Below are positions 18,285 through 27,149 of a DNA stretch of 64,000 nt, piece after piece. Position 1 is the first letter of the stretch. Each line of letters starts with the position of its first letter. The stretch spans positions 62,001 through 126,000 of the forward strand of contig NZ_PKMZ01000011.1 of the NCBI RefSeq assembly GCF_002893625.1, written 5' to 3'. Position numbers and translations under genes: made by a program. Under the pieces are notes generated by a model. That model was given only the letters and a program-made list of their open reading frames with translations. It made no database searches and was not told where the DNA came from. The stretch comes from Mangrovicella endophytica. GTDB lineage: Bacteria; Pseudomonadota; Alphaproteobacteria; Rhizobiales; Rhizobiaceae.

Positions 18285-19280
18285 TCAGTACGGGCAGGTG
18301 GAGTCGGTGCTGAAGTCGTGCACCTTCACCGTGCCGGCGATGATGTCGGCCTTGGCCTTCTCCGCCGCCGCCTTCATCTCGTCCGTGATCAGCGAGGCGT
18401 TGTTGTCGTCCAGGGCATAGGCGACGCCATCTTCCTTGAGGCCAAGGATGTTGACGCCGGACGTCCACTTGTCCGTCGCGGCATCGTCGATGGCCTTGTA
18501 GACGGCATTGTCGACGCGCTTCACCATCGAGGTCAGGACATGGCCCGGATGCAGCGCGTTCTGGTTGGAATCGACGCCGATGCCGAACTTGCCCGCATCG
18601 GCCGCCGCCTGCAGCACGCCGATGCCGGTGCCGCCGGCGGCATGGAAGATGACGTCGGCGCCGCCGTCGATCTGCGCCTTGGCGAGCTCGCCGCCGCGCA
18701 CCGGGTCATTCCAGGCCGCACCCGTGGTGCCGGTCATGTTCTCGGCGACCGTCGCATCGGGCTTGGCCGCCTTGACGCCGCCCTTGTAGCCGCAGGCGAA
18801 CTTGCGGATCAGCGGAATGTCCATGCCGCCGACGAAGCCGAGCTTGCCAGTTTGCGACTTCATCGCCGCGAGGATGCCGACGAGGTAGGAGCCCTCCTCC
18901 TCCTTGAAGAGGATCGAGCGCACGTTCGGCAGATCGACGACCGAGTCGACAATGGCGAACTTGGTGTCGGGGAACTCGGCGGCGACCTTCTTCAGCGCCG
19001 CTTCCTGGCTGAAGCCGATGACGATGATGGGGCTCGAGCCATCACGGGCGAAACGGCGCATCGCCTGCTCGCGCTGGGCGTCGTTCTGCAGCTCGAAATC
19101 GCGGTACTCGACGCCCTTTTCGGTCTTGTACTTCTCGGCGCCGACATGCGCCGCCTCGTTGAAGGATTTGTCGAACTTTCCGCCGAGGTCGTAGATGACC
19201 GCCGGCTTGATTTCGGCGGCGGAGACGCCGGAGGCGGACAGGACGGTGGCGGCGAGCAGACCGGCGATGACCTTGAGCAT
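18285..19280 (-). CDS. BMP-family nucleoside-binding protein
   Basis: A 331-residue exported substrate-binding protein of the basic membrane protein (BMP/Med) family, which binds nucleosides for ABC uptake. A signal peptide (MLKVIAGLLAATVLSASGVSAAE) is followed by AVIYDLGGKFDKSFNEAAHVGAE, where the GKFDKSFN stretch is the BMP hallmark, and later AAGGTGIGVLQAA. There is no lipobox Cys, so it is likely a soluble periplasmic protein. The GGGAAGA site supports the ATG at 19280. It probably serves the transporter encoded from 17174 leftward, although ogt and slyX intervene. Confidence 0.92.
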   Translation of the reverse strand: MLKVIAGLLAATVLSASGVSAAEIKPAVIYDLGGKFDKSFNEAAHVGAEKYKTEKGVEYRDFELQNDAQREQAMRRFARDGSSPIIVIGFSQEAALKKVAAEFPDTKFAIVDSVVDLPNVRSILFKEEEGSYLVGILAAMKSQTGKLGFVGGMDIPLIRKFACGYKGGVKAAKPDATVAENMTGTTGAAWNDPVRGGELAKAQIDGGADVIFHAAGGTGIGVLQAAADAGKFGIGVDSNQNALHPGHVLTSMVKRVDNAVYKAIDDAATDKWTSGVNILGLKEDGVAYALDDNNASLITDEMKAAAEKAKADIIAGTVKVHDFSTDSTCPY

Positions 19281-19439
19281 GGATCGTCTTCCCTGTTGAT
19301 CGGGCAGTGGGCGCCCGATATTGCGGGACGACCCGTCTCGCGGCGACGGCTCGTCAAAGGAGCAGCCGGCCGCAGCAGTCTGGCAGACTGGCACGCTTAG
19401 GCGGCGAAATCACTTCAAATCATGAAGCCTCAGCGGGCT

Positions 19440-20111
19440 CTACTCAGCCGCGACGCCCGCAATGCCGATCGGGCAGGAGACGCCGGTACCGCCGACGCCG
19501 CAGTAGCCGGTCGGGTTCTTGGCGAGGTACTGCTGATGGTAATCTTCGGCATAGTAGAAGGTCGGCGCATCGACGATCTCGGTGGTGATCGTGCCGCGAT
19601 GGCCAGCCTGCCGCAGCGCGTCCTGATAGGCCGCGCGGGAGGCTTCGGCCGCCCGGCGCTGATCCGCGTCGAAGGTGTAGATGCCGGAGCGGTATTGCGT
19701 GCCGACATCGTTGCCCTGGCGCATGCCCTGGGTCGGGTCATGCCCTTCCCAAAAGGTCTTCAGCAGCGTCTCATATGACACTTGGTCCGGATCGAAGACG
19801 ACGAGCACCACCTCGTTATGGCCGGTCCGGCCGGTGCAGGTCTCCTCATAGGTCGGGTTCGGCGTCTCGCCGCCGGCATAGCCGACCGCCGTCACATAGA
19901 CACCGGGCAGGTTCCAGAACTTGCGCTCGACGCCCCAGAAGCAGCCCATGCCGAACAGAGCCGTCTGAAAGCCCTCCGGGAACGGCCCCTTCAGCGCCTT
20001 GCCGTTGACGAAGTGCTTCGCCGCGGTCGGGATCGGCTGGGCCCGCCCGGGCAGCGCCGTGCCGGGCTGCGGCAGCTGCGTCTTCCTGGCGAACATGTCG
20101 AGGATGGACAT
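19440..20111 (-). CDS. msrA: Peptide-methionine (S)-S-oxide reductase
   Basis: Reduces methionine S-sulfoxide in proteins and free methionine. The 223-residue protein has the MsrA active-site motif [18 protein letters not shown] (Cys ~56), the region [15 protein letters not shown], and [20 protein letters not shown], which carries a C-terminal Cys near residue 206 that could be the resolving Cys. The N-terminal 45 residues ([17 protein letters not shown]) are typical of the longer rhizobial form. AAGGAG precedes the start. Confidence 0.96.
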   Translation of the reverse strand: MSILDMFARKTQLPQPGTALPGRAQPIPTAAKHFVNGKALKGPFPEGFQTALFGMGCFWGVERKFWNLPGVYVTAVGYAGGETPNPTYEETCTGRTGHNEVVLVVFDPDQVSYETLLKTFWEGHDPTQGMRQGNDVGTQYRSGIYTFDADQRRAAEASRAAYQDALRQAGHRGTITTEIVDAPTFYYAEDYHQQYLAKNPTGYCGVGGTGVSCPIGIAGVAAE

Positions 20112-20140
20112 GATGGATCTCCTTCGTGAGGTCGGTTCGC

Positions 20141-20440
20141 TCAGCGCAGGGCGCCGAGCCGCCGCGGGCGCGTCGGGCGCCCGATGAACAGGATGATGAA
20201 GGCGAAGACGGCGAGGACGATCGAGGTCGGTGCCGCGAGAAGCTGGGCCAGGCCTGCCTGCAGCGGCGCTGCTGCATCTGGCGGCAAGGCCGGCGCGAGG
20301 CCGAGCGTCGCGAGCGCCGTGGCCAGCGGCGTCATCTGCACGACATCGTCGGCGATCGTGCGGGCGATGTCACCGACGGCGAAGACCACTGCGGCCGCCA
20401 GGACGAGCATGCCGACGAGACGGATCACGAAACGGATCAT
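20141..20440 (-). CDS. Small two-helix membrane protein, unknown function
   Basis: A 99-residue protein with two predicted membrane segments, at about 4-22 ([19 protein letters not shown]) and 74-90 ([16 protein letters not shown]). A basic tail ([12 protein letters not shown]) follows. Similar short membrane proteins occur in rhizobia; I know no established function. The open frame extends 32 codons upstream, but [12 protein letters not shown] is a more natural start. It lies 29 bases upstream of msrA in the same direction and may share its transcript. Confidence 0.65.
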   Translation of the reverse strand: MIRFVIRLVGMLVLAAAVVFAVGDIARTIADDVVQMTPLATALATLGLAPALPPDAAAPLQAGLAQLLAAPTSIVLAVFAFIILFIGRPTRPRRLGALR

Positions 20441-20826
20441 CCAAAGCTCCCTAGCCGCCCCAACCATCACGCCGGCAGGCACTGCCTCGACGCGCGAGGT
20501 CTGCCGTTGCGCGCATGGCGGCGGTGCATGCGGCAAATGTGGGAGCAGACGGCGCCAGAGGCAACTGCCGGGGTGCCCCGCAGCTGACTGCGGCGATCAC
20601 CGTTGCGGCACCGGATGCCTCCATTCGCCCGTCCCACTGCGACTGAAATTGCGCTTGAACGGCGTGGCTTTGCAGCTATAGTCCGCCGCGTTCGACTCAA
20701 GGGGCGAGCGACGGGTTTCTTGCGCCCGCTACTTCCCCAGCGACGCCGTGCCGAGTTTTCGGCGGACCAGCGGCGTCGATCTGCCCACGGCGACCGCCCT
20801 GGATCAGTGTACGATCGGACCGGCAC
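20441..20826. other. Gene-free stretch upstream of tRNA-Ser
   Basis: About 390 bases without a convincing gene. Open frames on both strands are Arg/Pro-rich and lack ribosome sites. A TACGAT sequence at 20810-20815, eleven bases before the tRNA, could be its -10 element. No matching -35 element was found by eye. Confidence 0.4.
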
Positions 20827-20916
20827 GGAGAGGTGGCCGAGTGGTTGAAGGCGCACGCCTGGAAAGTGTGTATACGGGAAACCGTATCGGGGGTTCGAAT
20901 CCCCCTCTCTCCGCCA
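20827..20916 (+). tRNA. tRNA-Ser (anticodon GGA)
   Basis: A class II tRNA with a long variable arm. The 5' acceptor strand GGAGAGG pairs with TCTCTCC near the 3' end (one G-U), followed by discriminator G and an encoded CCA. The D-arm contains GCCGAGTGG. The anticodon loop is CTGGAAA with anticodon GGA (20861-20863), reading UCC/UCU. The T-arm contains GGTTCGAATCC. The variable arm forms ATACGG/CCGTAT. No integrase or direct repeat was seen next to it. Confidence 0.97.
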
Positions 20917-21158
20917 TTTTGATCCACGAGCACCTACCAACGGCTGGTTCTGCGAAACCGCCACAGGCGCCGCGCCGTTCAGGCTACTGGGCCGTCATGC
21001 GGTGGCTGACGGGCTGCGTGCGGACGAGCCGAATCGATGCGCGTTCCAATTGATGGCGAATGCGGCCGATCTTGATGCATGTGGTGGCATGTCGTAGCGG
21101 AAAGGCGCAAGAAGCGGCCCGACAGGACGCCGCTCGCCTCCTGATGGAGGTTTAGCCC

Positions 21159-21392
21159 GTGCCCCGCTACTTTTTCGATCTGTCCAACCATCACCTCTCC
21201 CCCGACACGACCGGCGTGGAGTTGCCGAGCGCGGACGAGGCCCGCAAGCAGGCGATCGTCCTCGCCGGCGCCTGTCTCAAGGACGATCCGAGTCTCGTCG
21301 ACGGCGGCCAAACGATGCAGGTCCGCGTTCGCGATGACGCGGGCACGACGTTCTTCTCGGTCGCCACGCGCTCGCAAGACGTGAAGGGCTGA
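21159..21392 (+). CDS. DUF6894 family small protein
   Basis: A 77-residue protein beginning MPRYFFDLSNHHLSPDTTG, followed by VELPSADEARKQAIVLAG. The PRYFFD opening and the 'LPSADEAR' acidic stretch are typical of DUF6894 proteins, common and often multicopy in Hyphomicrobiales. Function unknown. The GTG start follows GGAGG by eight bases. It stands alone between the tRNA and a Crp/Fnr regulator. Confidence 0.8.
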   Translation: MPRYFFDLSNHHLSPDTTGVELPSADEARKQAIVLAGACLKDDPSLVDGGQTMQVRVRDDAGTTFFSVATRSQDVKG

Positions 21393-21598
21393 GGCTTTTC
21401 CCGTGACTTCAGACGGCTGACGGCCCGCTGACGGGTTGCGCTCAACCGGCGTCAATCGCCTGCAGCAGCGTCAAGTCAGGATGGAGCACGAATTCGGGCG
21501 CGCTAAGCAAAGTTAATGTCCCCGGAGCGAGAGTAGGTCTATCGTTGGCTGACCACGCATGCCTTTGTCAGCGGCAGATCTCAGTAGAAGGGACCGCC

Positions 21599-22345
21599 AT
21601 GGTCAGCCCACTCGTCCTGAAACTGGAGCAGTTCGTCCGATTTTCTGCCGACGATGTCGCGGCACTGCAGGATCTTGAACGAAGCTCGACGAAGGTCTGC
21701 GGCCCGCGTGAAGACATCATCAAGGAGGGTGATCGTCCAACCGTCGTCAATCTCATCCTCGAAGGCTGGGCCTGCCGCTACAAGATGCTGGAGGATGGAC
21801 GCCGTCAGATCACGGCACTGTTCGTGCCGGGCGACCTCTGCGACATCCACGTCTTCATCCTGCGCGAGATGGACCATTCGATCGGGGCGTTAATCAAGGT
21901 GCGGGTCGCGCAGATCCCACGCGAGGAGCTGGAGCGTCTGACGGCGGAGCGGCCCCGGGTCACGCAGGCGCTGTGGTGGGAGGGTCTGGTCTCCGCATCC
22001 ATCCAGCGGGAATGGATCCTCAATCTCGGGCAGCGCAATGCGATCGAGCGAGTCTCGCACCTGTTCTGCGAGATCTACTATCGCCTGCGCGGCGTCGGGC
22101 AGGCCCAAGACGGCCAGTTCGAGATGCCGTTCAGCCAGACGGATCTGGCCGAAACGACCGGCATGACGCCAGTGCATCTCAACCGTACGGTCCAGGATCT
22201 GCGGGCACGCGGGCTGATCGTCTGGAAGGGCAAGCGGTTCCACATCGTTGATCTGCCGGGGCTGATCAATATTGCGATGTTCAACGAGAACTACCTGCAC
22301 TTCAGGCACGAAGGCGCGGTGCTCGACGCGCGCCGGAACACCTGA
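21599..22345 (+). CDS. Crp/Fnr family transcriptional regulator
   Basis: A 248-residue regulator with an N-terminal cyclic-nucleotide-binding-type beta-barrel (IIKEGDRPTVVNLILEGWAC, then QITALFVPGDLCDIHVF) and a C-terminal winged helix. The recognition region reads FSQTDLAETTGMTPVHLNRTVQDLRARGLI. No Cys cluster like that of Fnr is seen at the N-terminus, so it does not look like an Fe-S oxygen sensor. Signal and targets are unknown. The open frame begins 18 codons upstream, but the ATG at 21599 gives the usual N-terminus. It is monocistronic, convergent with a lipoprotein gene. Confidence 0.9.
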   Translation: MVSPLVLKLEQFVRFSADDVAALQDLERSSTKVCGPREDIIKEGDRPTVVNLILEGWACRYKMLEDGRRQITALFVPGDLCDIHVFILREMDHSIGALIKVRVAQIPREELERLTAERPRVTQALWWEGLVSASIQREWILNLGQRNAIERVSHLFCEIYYRLRGVGQAQDGQFEMPFSQTDLAETTGMTPVHLNRTVQDLRARGLIVWKGKRFHIVDLPGLINIAMFNENYLHFRHEGAVLDARRNT

Positions 22346-22374
22346 TCGCAACGGTCCAGAGCGGTCGGCCAGGA

Positions 22375-22662
22375 TCAGCCGCGCCGCCCCTCGATGCAGC
22401 GCTGATAGGCGCGATCGCCCTGGCGCAGCGCCTGATTTCTGTGGATGGCGCGTTCGCCGAAGCCATCCTCGCCGCGATCGACCCTGTTCTCGTAGTCGTT
22501 TGCAGCCGTCTGCCGCGCATAGTTCCGGCAGAAGTCGTCGCGCGAACCAGCATGACGGTTGGCCGACAGATCGGCACCCCGGATCGGCGTACCATTCGGA
22601 TATGGCGTGGTGTTGCAGCCGGCGAGAAGAGCGCAACCCGCGGCGACGACGATCCATTTCAT
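22375..22662 (-). CDS. Small lipoprotein of unknown function
   Basis: A 95-residue protein with a short lipoprotein signal: MKWIVVAAGCALLAGCNTTP, where LLAGC is the lipobox (Cys 16). The mature part is polar (FCRNYARQTAANDYENRVD, then DRAYQRCIEGRRG) with two cysteines that could bridge. No family was recognised. GAGGAG lies before the ATG; longer in-frame starts would destroy the signal peptide. Confidence 0.7.
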   Translation of the reverse strand: MKWIVVAAGCALLAGCNTTPYPNGTPIRGADLSANRHAGSRDDFCRNYARQTAANDYENRVDRGEDGFGERAIHRNQALRQGDRAYQRCIEGRRG

Positions 22663-22956
22663 GACGAGCTCCTCGCAGGTCGGGCTGTGACGAGAGCGGC
22701 TTCCGCCCGACGCTCGATCACGTTTGCACTGTATTGACGGTGCTTGCCGTAATGTCGCGGGCAAGGCTGGGTTCCAGCCAGGGAGCCGCAACACCATTAG
22801 CCGGGCGCATGTCGCAGCCGGGCCGCAGCCGAGCGACCTACGCGCCGCCAGCGGACAATCGGGGTCCGCACCGTCGGCTCAAGCGCGCATTGCGCACAAG
22901 CATCGTCGCCGCAGCGCGGCTTTACCTCATCGCGGCAAACGTGCATCTCATCAGCC

Positions 22957-24354
22957 ATGCAGCATCGTCGCATCGACTTCCTGCCGCCGGTCGAAGCGGC
23001 GGCGCGGCTCCGCCGGCTCGGCGGCCTCGCCTTTCTCGACAGCGCGATGGCGCATGCCGAGCTCGGCCGCTACGCCTATGTCGCAGCAAGCCCCTTTGCC
23101 CGCTTCAGCGTCGACGCGGCAGGAGCCAGTCTCGACGGGTCAGCGCTTGCGGGACCGCCGCTGGAGGCCTTGCGCGGCGTTCTGTCACGCTTCGCCCTGG
23201 AGCCGGTCCCGGGACTGCCGCCGTTTCAGGGCGGCGCCGTCGGCTTCATCGCCTATGACTTCGCCCATCATCTCGAGCACGTCGCGGCGCCGGCCGATTT
23301 CGATCCGGCCAAGCCGATGCTGCGCTTCGATCTCTATGACACGGTGATCGCCTTCGACCTGGCTGAGAGGGCAGCATGGCTGATCTCCTCCGGCTTTCCG
23401 GAAGCCGACCAGGGAACGCGAGAGGCACGCAGCCGGGCCCGGATCGCCGCCTTCGAGGCCGTGTTGCAGGCGCCGGCGGAGCCGTCCGGGCTGGATGCCG
23501 CACCTTTGGTCCGGCGGGACGCCTGGCGTGCCGACGTGACAGCCGAGCAGTACACGGCCGCGATCGAGCGGGTGAAGTCGTATATCCTCGACGGCGACAT
23601 CTATCAGGCCAACATCGCGCAGGGCTTCACCGCCGAGCTGCCTGGCGGATTCGACGCCTTCGCCTTCTACCGGCGTCTTCGCGACAGCAATCCCGCCCCC
23701 TTCGCCGCCTTTCTCGACTATGGCGATCTCGCGATCGCCTCCTCGTCGCCGGAGCGCTTCCTGAAGCTGTCCGGCGGCGCCGTCGAGACTCGGCCGATCA
23801 AGGGCACCGCGCCACGCCATGCCGATCCCGCCGCCGATCGGGACAGTGCGGACGCGTTGCTCGCCTCAGCCAAGGACCGTGCCGAGAACGTCATGATCGT
23901 CGACCTCCTGCGCAACGACCTGTCGCGCGTTTCGGAGCCGGCTTCGGTCGAGGTGTCCGTGCTCTGCGGCCTGGAAAGCTACGCCTCGGTCCACCACCTC
24001 GTGTCGGTGGTGACGAGCCGCCTTGCGCCCGGCTGTGACGCACTCGATCTCGTTGCCGCCACCTTCCCCGGCGGCTCGATCACCGGCGCGCCGAAGCTGA
24101 GAGCGATGGACATCATCACCGAGATCGAGGGCAAGGCCCGCGGCCCTTACTGTGGGTCGATCGGCTATATCGGGTTCGACGGGTCGATGGACCTCAACAT
24201 CGCCATCCGCACCGTGACGCTCGCTGGCGGGCAGGCCCGGCTGCAGGCCGGCGGCGGCATCACCATCCTCTCCGAACCGGAGGGGGAATATGCCGAGAGC
24301 CTGACCAAGGCGGGCCGGATCTTTGCAGCCTTCGCGGGCGAGACGGCATCGTGA
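22957..24354 (+). CDS. pabB: Aminodeoxychorismate synthase component I
   Basis: Makes 4-amino-4-deoxychorismate from chorismate and ammonia, the first step of p-aminobenzoate and folate synthesis. The 465-residue chorismate-binding enzyme contains YQANIAQGFTAEL, the loop ETRPIKGTAPRH with the conserved Lys of PabB-type enzymes, KDRAENVMIVDLLRNDLSRV, and FPGGSITGAPK. Anthranilate synthase is the main alternative. The following pabA and pabC genes favour PabB. Its TGA overlaps the pabA GTG. Confidence 0.95.
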   Translation: MQHRRIDFLPPVEAAARLRRLGGLAFLDSAMAHAELGRYAYVAASPFARFSVDAAGASLDGSALAGPPLEALRGVLSRFALEPVPGLPPFQGGAVGFIAYDFAHHLEHVAAPADFDPAKPMLRFDLYDTVIAFDLAERAAWLISSGFPEADQGTREARSRARIAAFEAVLQAPAEPSGLDAAPLVRRDAWRADVTAEQYTAAIERVKSYILDGDIYQANIAQGFTAELPGGFDAFAFYRRLRDSNPAPFAAFLDYGDLAIASSSPERFLKLSGGAVETRPIKGTAPRHADPAADRDSADALLASAKDRAENVMIVDLLRNDLSRVSEPASVEVSVLCGLESYASVHHLVSVVTSRLAPGCDALDLVAATFPGGSITGAPKLRAMDIITEIEGKARGPYCGSIGYIGFDGSMDLNIAIRTVTLAGGQARLQAGGGITILSEPEGEYAESLTKAGRIFAAFAGETAS

Positions 24355-24935
24355 TCCTCGTCGTCGACAATTACGACTCCTTCGTCTTCAACGTCGCGCG
24401 CTACCTGAGGCGCCTCGGCGCAGAGACGAGCGTCATCCGCAACGATGCGCTGACGCTGGATGGCGTGCGCGCCATGCAGCCTGAGGCGGTGATCCTCTCG
24501 CCCGGCCCCTGCACGCCCCACGAGGCCGGCATCTCGCTGGAGCTGGTGCGGGAGCTCTCTGGCACGGTCCCGATCCTCGGCGTCTGCCTCGGCCATCAGG
24601 TGATCGGCGAAGCGTTTGGCGGCCGCGTCGAGCGCGCCGCCCGGCCGCTGCACGGCCGCGCCTCGGCAGTGGAACATCAAGGGACGGGCCTCTTTACCGG
24701 TCTGCCGGCGCCGATGCAGGCCGGCCGCTACCACTCCCTGATCGTCAGGGAGACGCCGGCGCTGGATGCGGCGCTGCAGGTCGACGCCCGCTCCGAGGAG
24801 GGTGAGATCATGGGCCTCTCCCACCGCTCGCATCCGACCTACGGCATCCAGTTCCATCCGGAATCGGTGCTCACCGAAGGCGGCTCGGACATCTTCGCCA
24901 ACTTCCTGCGTCTCGCGGCAGCGTTCCGTGGCTGA
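24351..24935 (+). CDS. pabA: Aminodeoxychorismate synthase component II (glutamine amidotransferase)
   Basis: Releases ammonia from glutamine for PabB. This 194-residue class I amidotransferase starts with the family hallmark VVDNYDSFVFNVARYL. The nucleophile is in ILGVCLGHQVIGEAFGG, and the His-Glu pair in GIQFHPESVLTEGG. A TrpG role is also possible, since many bacteria share this subunit. GTG start, four-base overlap with pabB and with pabC: a tightly coupled trio. Confidence 0.95.
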   Translation: MILVVDNYDSFVFNVARYLRRLGAETSVIRNDALTLDGVRAMQPEAVILSPGPCTPHEAGISLELVRELSGTVPILGVCLGHQVIGEAFGGRVERAARPLHGRASAVEHQGTGLFTGLPAPMQAGRYHSLIVRETPALDAALQVDARSEEGEIMGLSHRSHPTYGIQFHPESVLTEGGSDIFANFLRLAAAFRG

Positions 24936-25788
24936 GGTCTGGCTGAACGGGGCCTTCGTGCCGGCCGGGAACGCCATCGACGCCGCGGATCGCGGGCTGC
25001 TGCTGGCGGACGGCCTCTTCGACACGGCGCTTCTCATCGACGGCGTGGTGTTCCGCCGGAACGATCATCTCGCACGCCTCGCCGATGGGCTGGCGCAGCT
25101 GTCGATCCCCGTTGCCCAAAGCAACCTCGAAGCGGCAATGACGGCGCTCGCAGCAAGGCAGGGCGATGGATCGATCCGGCTCAGCGTGACGCGCGGGCCT
25201 GGCCCGCGCGGCCTGCAGATGCCGGCCGAGCCGCGGCCGACCATTCTCGGCACGGCGGCGCCGCTCGCGCCCACATCGATGTTCGCGCCGCTAAGACTTG
25301 CGGCGGCGCGCATCCGGCGCAACGAGACCTCGCCGCTGTCGCGGCTGAAGTCCCTGTCCTATCTCGATGCGGTGCTCGCCCAAAACGAGGCCAAGGCCGC
25401 AGGCGCCGACGAGGCGCTGTTCCTGAACACGGCCGGGCATGTCGCCTGCACCGCGCTCGGCAACCTCTTCGCTCTGAAGGACGGGCACCTGTCGACGCCG
25501 CCGCTTGCGGACGGTGTCCTGCCAGGCATCATGCGGCGCTGGATCCTGGCGCAGGCGGAGGACGCCGGGCTGGCCATTGCCGAGCGCTCGCTTGTTCCGG
25601 CGGATCTGGCAGGAGCCTCGCTGTTCGTCAGCAACAGCCTGCGCCTCATCGCGCCCGCCAGCCTTGGAGACGAGGTACCGGTCGCACTGCCGGATCCGCT
25701 GCGGTTGCTAATGGAGCGGCTCTGCAAGGCCGTCGCCGCCGAGTGCGGACGCGACCCGCGCGAGCTCGGCGCGAGGCTGCCTGACTGA
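24928..25788 (+). CDS. pabC: 4-amino-4-deoxychorismate lyase
   Basis: A 286-residue PLP enzyme of the class IV aminotransferase fold that yields p-aminobenzoate and pyruvate. It begins VAEVWLNGAF, then DRGLLLADGLFDTALL. The PLP-binding Lys lies in SRLKSLSYLDAVLA, and the downstream LFLNTAGHVACTALGNLF is typical of PabC. D-amino-acid transaminase and IlvE share the fold; the pabAB context settles the assignment. The GTG start is inside the pabA end; the open frame upstream is a shadow. Confidence 0.92.
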   Translation: MAEVWLNGAFVPAGNAIDAADRGLLLADGLFDTALLIDGVVFRRNDHLARLADGLAQLSIPVAQSNLEAAMTALAARQGDGSIRLSVTRGPGPRGLQMPAEPRPTILGTAAPLAPTSMFAPLRLAAARIRRNETSPLSRLKSLSYLDAVLAQNEAKAAGADEALFLNTAGHVACTALGNLFALKDGHLSTPPLADGVLPGIMRRWILAQAEDAGLAIAERSLVPADLAGASLFVSNSLRLIAPASLGDEVPVALPDPLRLLMERLCKAVAAECGRDPRELGARLPD

Positions 25789-25799
25789 CTGACCGAGGC

Positions 25800-26210
25800 T
25801 CAGCGTTTGGCGGTGCCGCCGGCCAGCAGCCAGGCGGGATCGAACCAGCGGTCGGCGGGACCATCATAGGGCATGCGGTTGATATCCCAATGCCGGATGT
25901 ACTTGGCATAGACGTCCCAGACCTTCGGGCCGCCGCCGATGTAGACAGTCCGGTCCGGAAAACGGCCCAGTACCTCCTGCGGATCATCGCCCGAACGGAT
26001 CACCACCAGAGTCCGGTCGCCGCGCGCGAAGTCGGGCACCGCGCCGATCGTCTTCGGCCCGGCGATCAGCACGTGCCCGCGGGTGATATCGAAGAAGCGC
26101 TCGACATCCTCAACGAAGGGCCGTCCGCGTTTGCCTTCCCAGGGAAGATGACCGTTGAGGCCGAGCTGTCCGCTCTGCCCGATCGCAATGATCGACCTTA
26201 CATCTGCCAT
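25800..26210 (-). CDS. Divergent dihydrofolate reductase-like protein
   Basis: A 136-residue protein recognisably of the DHFR fold. The N-terminus SIIAIGQSGQLGLNGHLPWEG matches the family's AIG/LPW region. FVEDVERFFDITRGHVLIAGPKTIGAVP aligns with the helix carrying the catalytic acid and with the GRKT phosphate loop of NADPH binding (here GPKT). VYIGGGPKVWDVYAKYI matches the GG motif. It is about 25 residues shorter than typical FolA, and an extra segment (EGKRGRPF) follows LPW. The convergent pabABC genes fit a folate role, but activity on dihydrofolate is unproven. Confidence 0.7.
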   Translation of the reverse strand: MADVRSIIAIGQSGQLGLNGHLPWEGKRGRPFVEDVERFFDITRGHVLIAGPKTIGAVPDFARGDRTLVVIRSGDDPQEVLGRFPDRTVYIGGGPKVWDVYAKYIRHWDINRMPYDGPADRWFDPAWLLAGGTAKR

Positions 26211-26375
26211 GTCATGTACCCTGTTCGACGTCGCGTGCCGCTCCGAGGAGAGCGGATATCACAACCGTTTGTCGCGCCGCGCCTAGGTCGTCAAGGCACG
26301 TTGTCCAGAGGAACTGCATCCCCGTAGCAGACGGAAATATCTGACGAATGCGTGATCTTAAAATTATTTCGATGA

Positions 26376-26389
26376 CTAAAATACTTTAG
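26376..26389. promoter_or_regulatory. Palindromic operator candidate upstream of MarR gene
   Basis: CTAAA-ATAC-TTTAG: perfect 5-bp arms with a four-base centre, in an A/T-rich patch 36 bases before the MarR start. TAAAAT inside it could act as a -10 element, so self-repression by the downstream regulator is plausible. This is inference from position and symmetry only. Confidence 0.35.
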
Positions 26390-26424
26390 TGTCAGCGGGG
26401 GGAGAGGCTTTTACGTTTCTACCC

Positions 26425-26931
26425 ATGGAAGAACTAGCTCTCACTCACTCACCTTCGCGTGCTCCGTTGCAGTCACGCCGGTCGACCGTCGGCGGTACGC
26501 CGCAGACGCTCGTCCCATCGCTGCTGTCGATTGCAAAGTCGACGCGAGCCTTCCTCTCCCTCGTTCTGGCCGAGATCGATCTGCATCCCGGCCAGGACCA
26601 ACTCCTGGACCGACTCGATCAGGATACGCCGGTCAGCGTCTCCGATCTTGCCGACCAGCTCGCCGTCAGGCCTTCGACGGTCTCCAAGATGCTGGACCGG
26701 CTGATCGAGAAGCAGCTGGTTGAACGGCAGTCGCATAGTCACGATGCCCGGCGGACCATGGTGATCATCACACCAGCCGGCCAGGAAGTGCGAGACGCTG
26801 CTCGCGACGTCTGGGTCCGCCTGGAGGCCGAGCTCAGTGGCTCCCTTCCCGAGGGTGAGCGCCTGCATCTGGCGACGGCCCTTGCCAAGGCCGATACACT
26901 TCTGAGCACGAAGCTGCGGCGCCGCCGCTGA
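26425..26931 (+). CDS. MarR family transcriptional regulator
   Basis: A 168-residue winged-helix regulator. The DNA-binding core reads VSVSDLADQLAVRPSTVSKMLDRLIEKQLVERQSHSHDARRTMV, shown here by its key parts: the recognition helix RPSTVSKMLDRL and wing Arg-rich DARRTMV. An N-terminal helical dimerisation segment precedes it. The ligand is unknown. The start is uncertain: a GTG at 26389 is in frame, and the GGGGAGAGG at 26397-26405 is 17 bases or more before this ATG. It is divergent from the DHFR-like gene. Confidence 0.88.
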   Translation: MEELALTHSPSRAPLQSRRSTVGGTPQTLVPSLLSIAKSTRAFLSLVLAEIDLHPGQDQLLDRLDQDTPVSVSDLADQLAVRPSTVSKMLDRLIEKQLVERQSHSHDARRTMVIITPAGQEVRDAARDVWVRLEAELSGSLPEGERLHLATALAKADTLLSTKLRRRR

Positions 26932-27149
26932 GCTGTACGGCAGAGGTCTGAGCCGGCGTCGCATTTCGGCGGTTTACAGCCGCGCGAGGTCGCGCGAAGC
27001 AGCGACTTTGCGCGCGTCGGATGAGCGTCTTTAAACCGGTTCACCACGATGGTGAATTGCACTCCGACTCGCCCTTCAACAGCCTTGCAAGGGCCATGTT
27101 TGTGCATATGCTAATCGCCTGAGCACTCGCACAAACAGACAGTGAATTA

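Noticed and set aside
20827-21158. tRNA-Ser as an integration site for a mobile element
   Set aside because: No integrase, no repeat of the tRNA 3' end and no composition shift were seen nearby.
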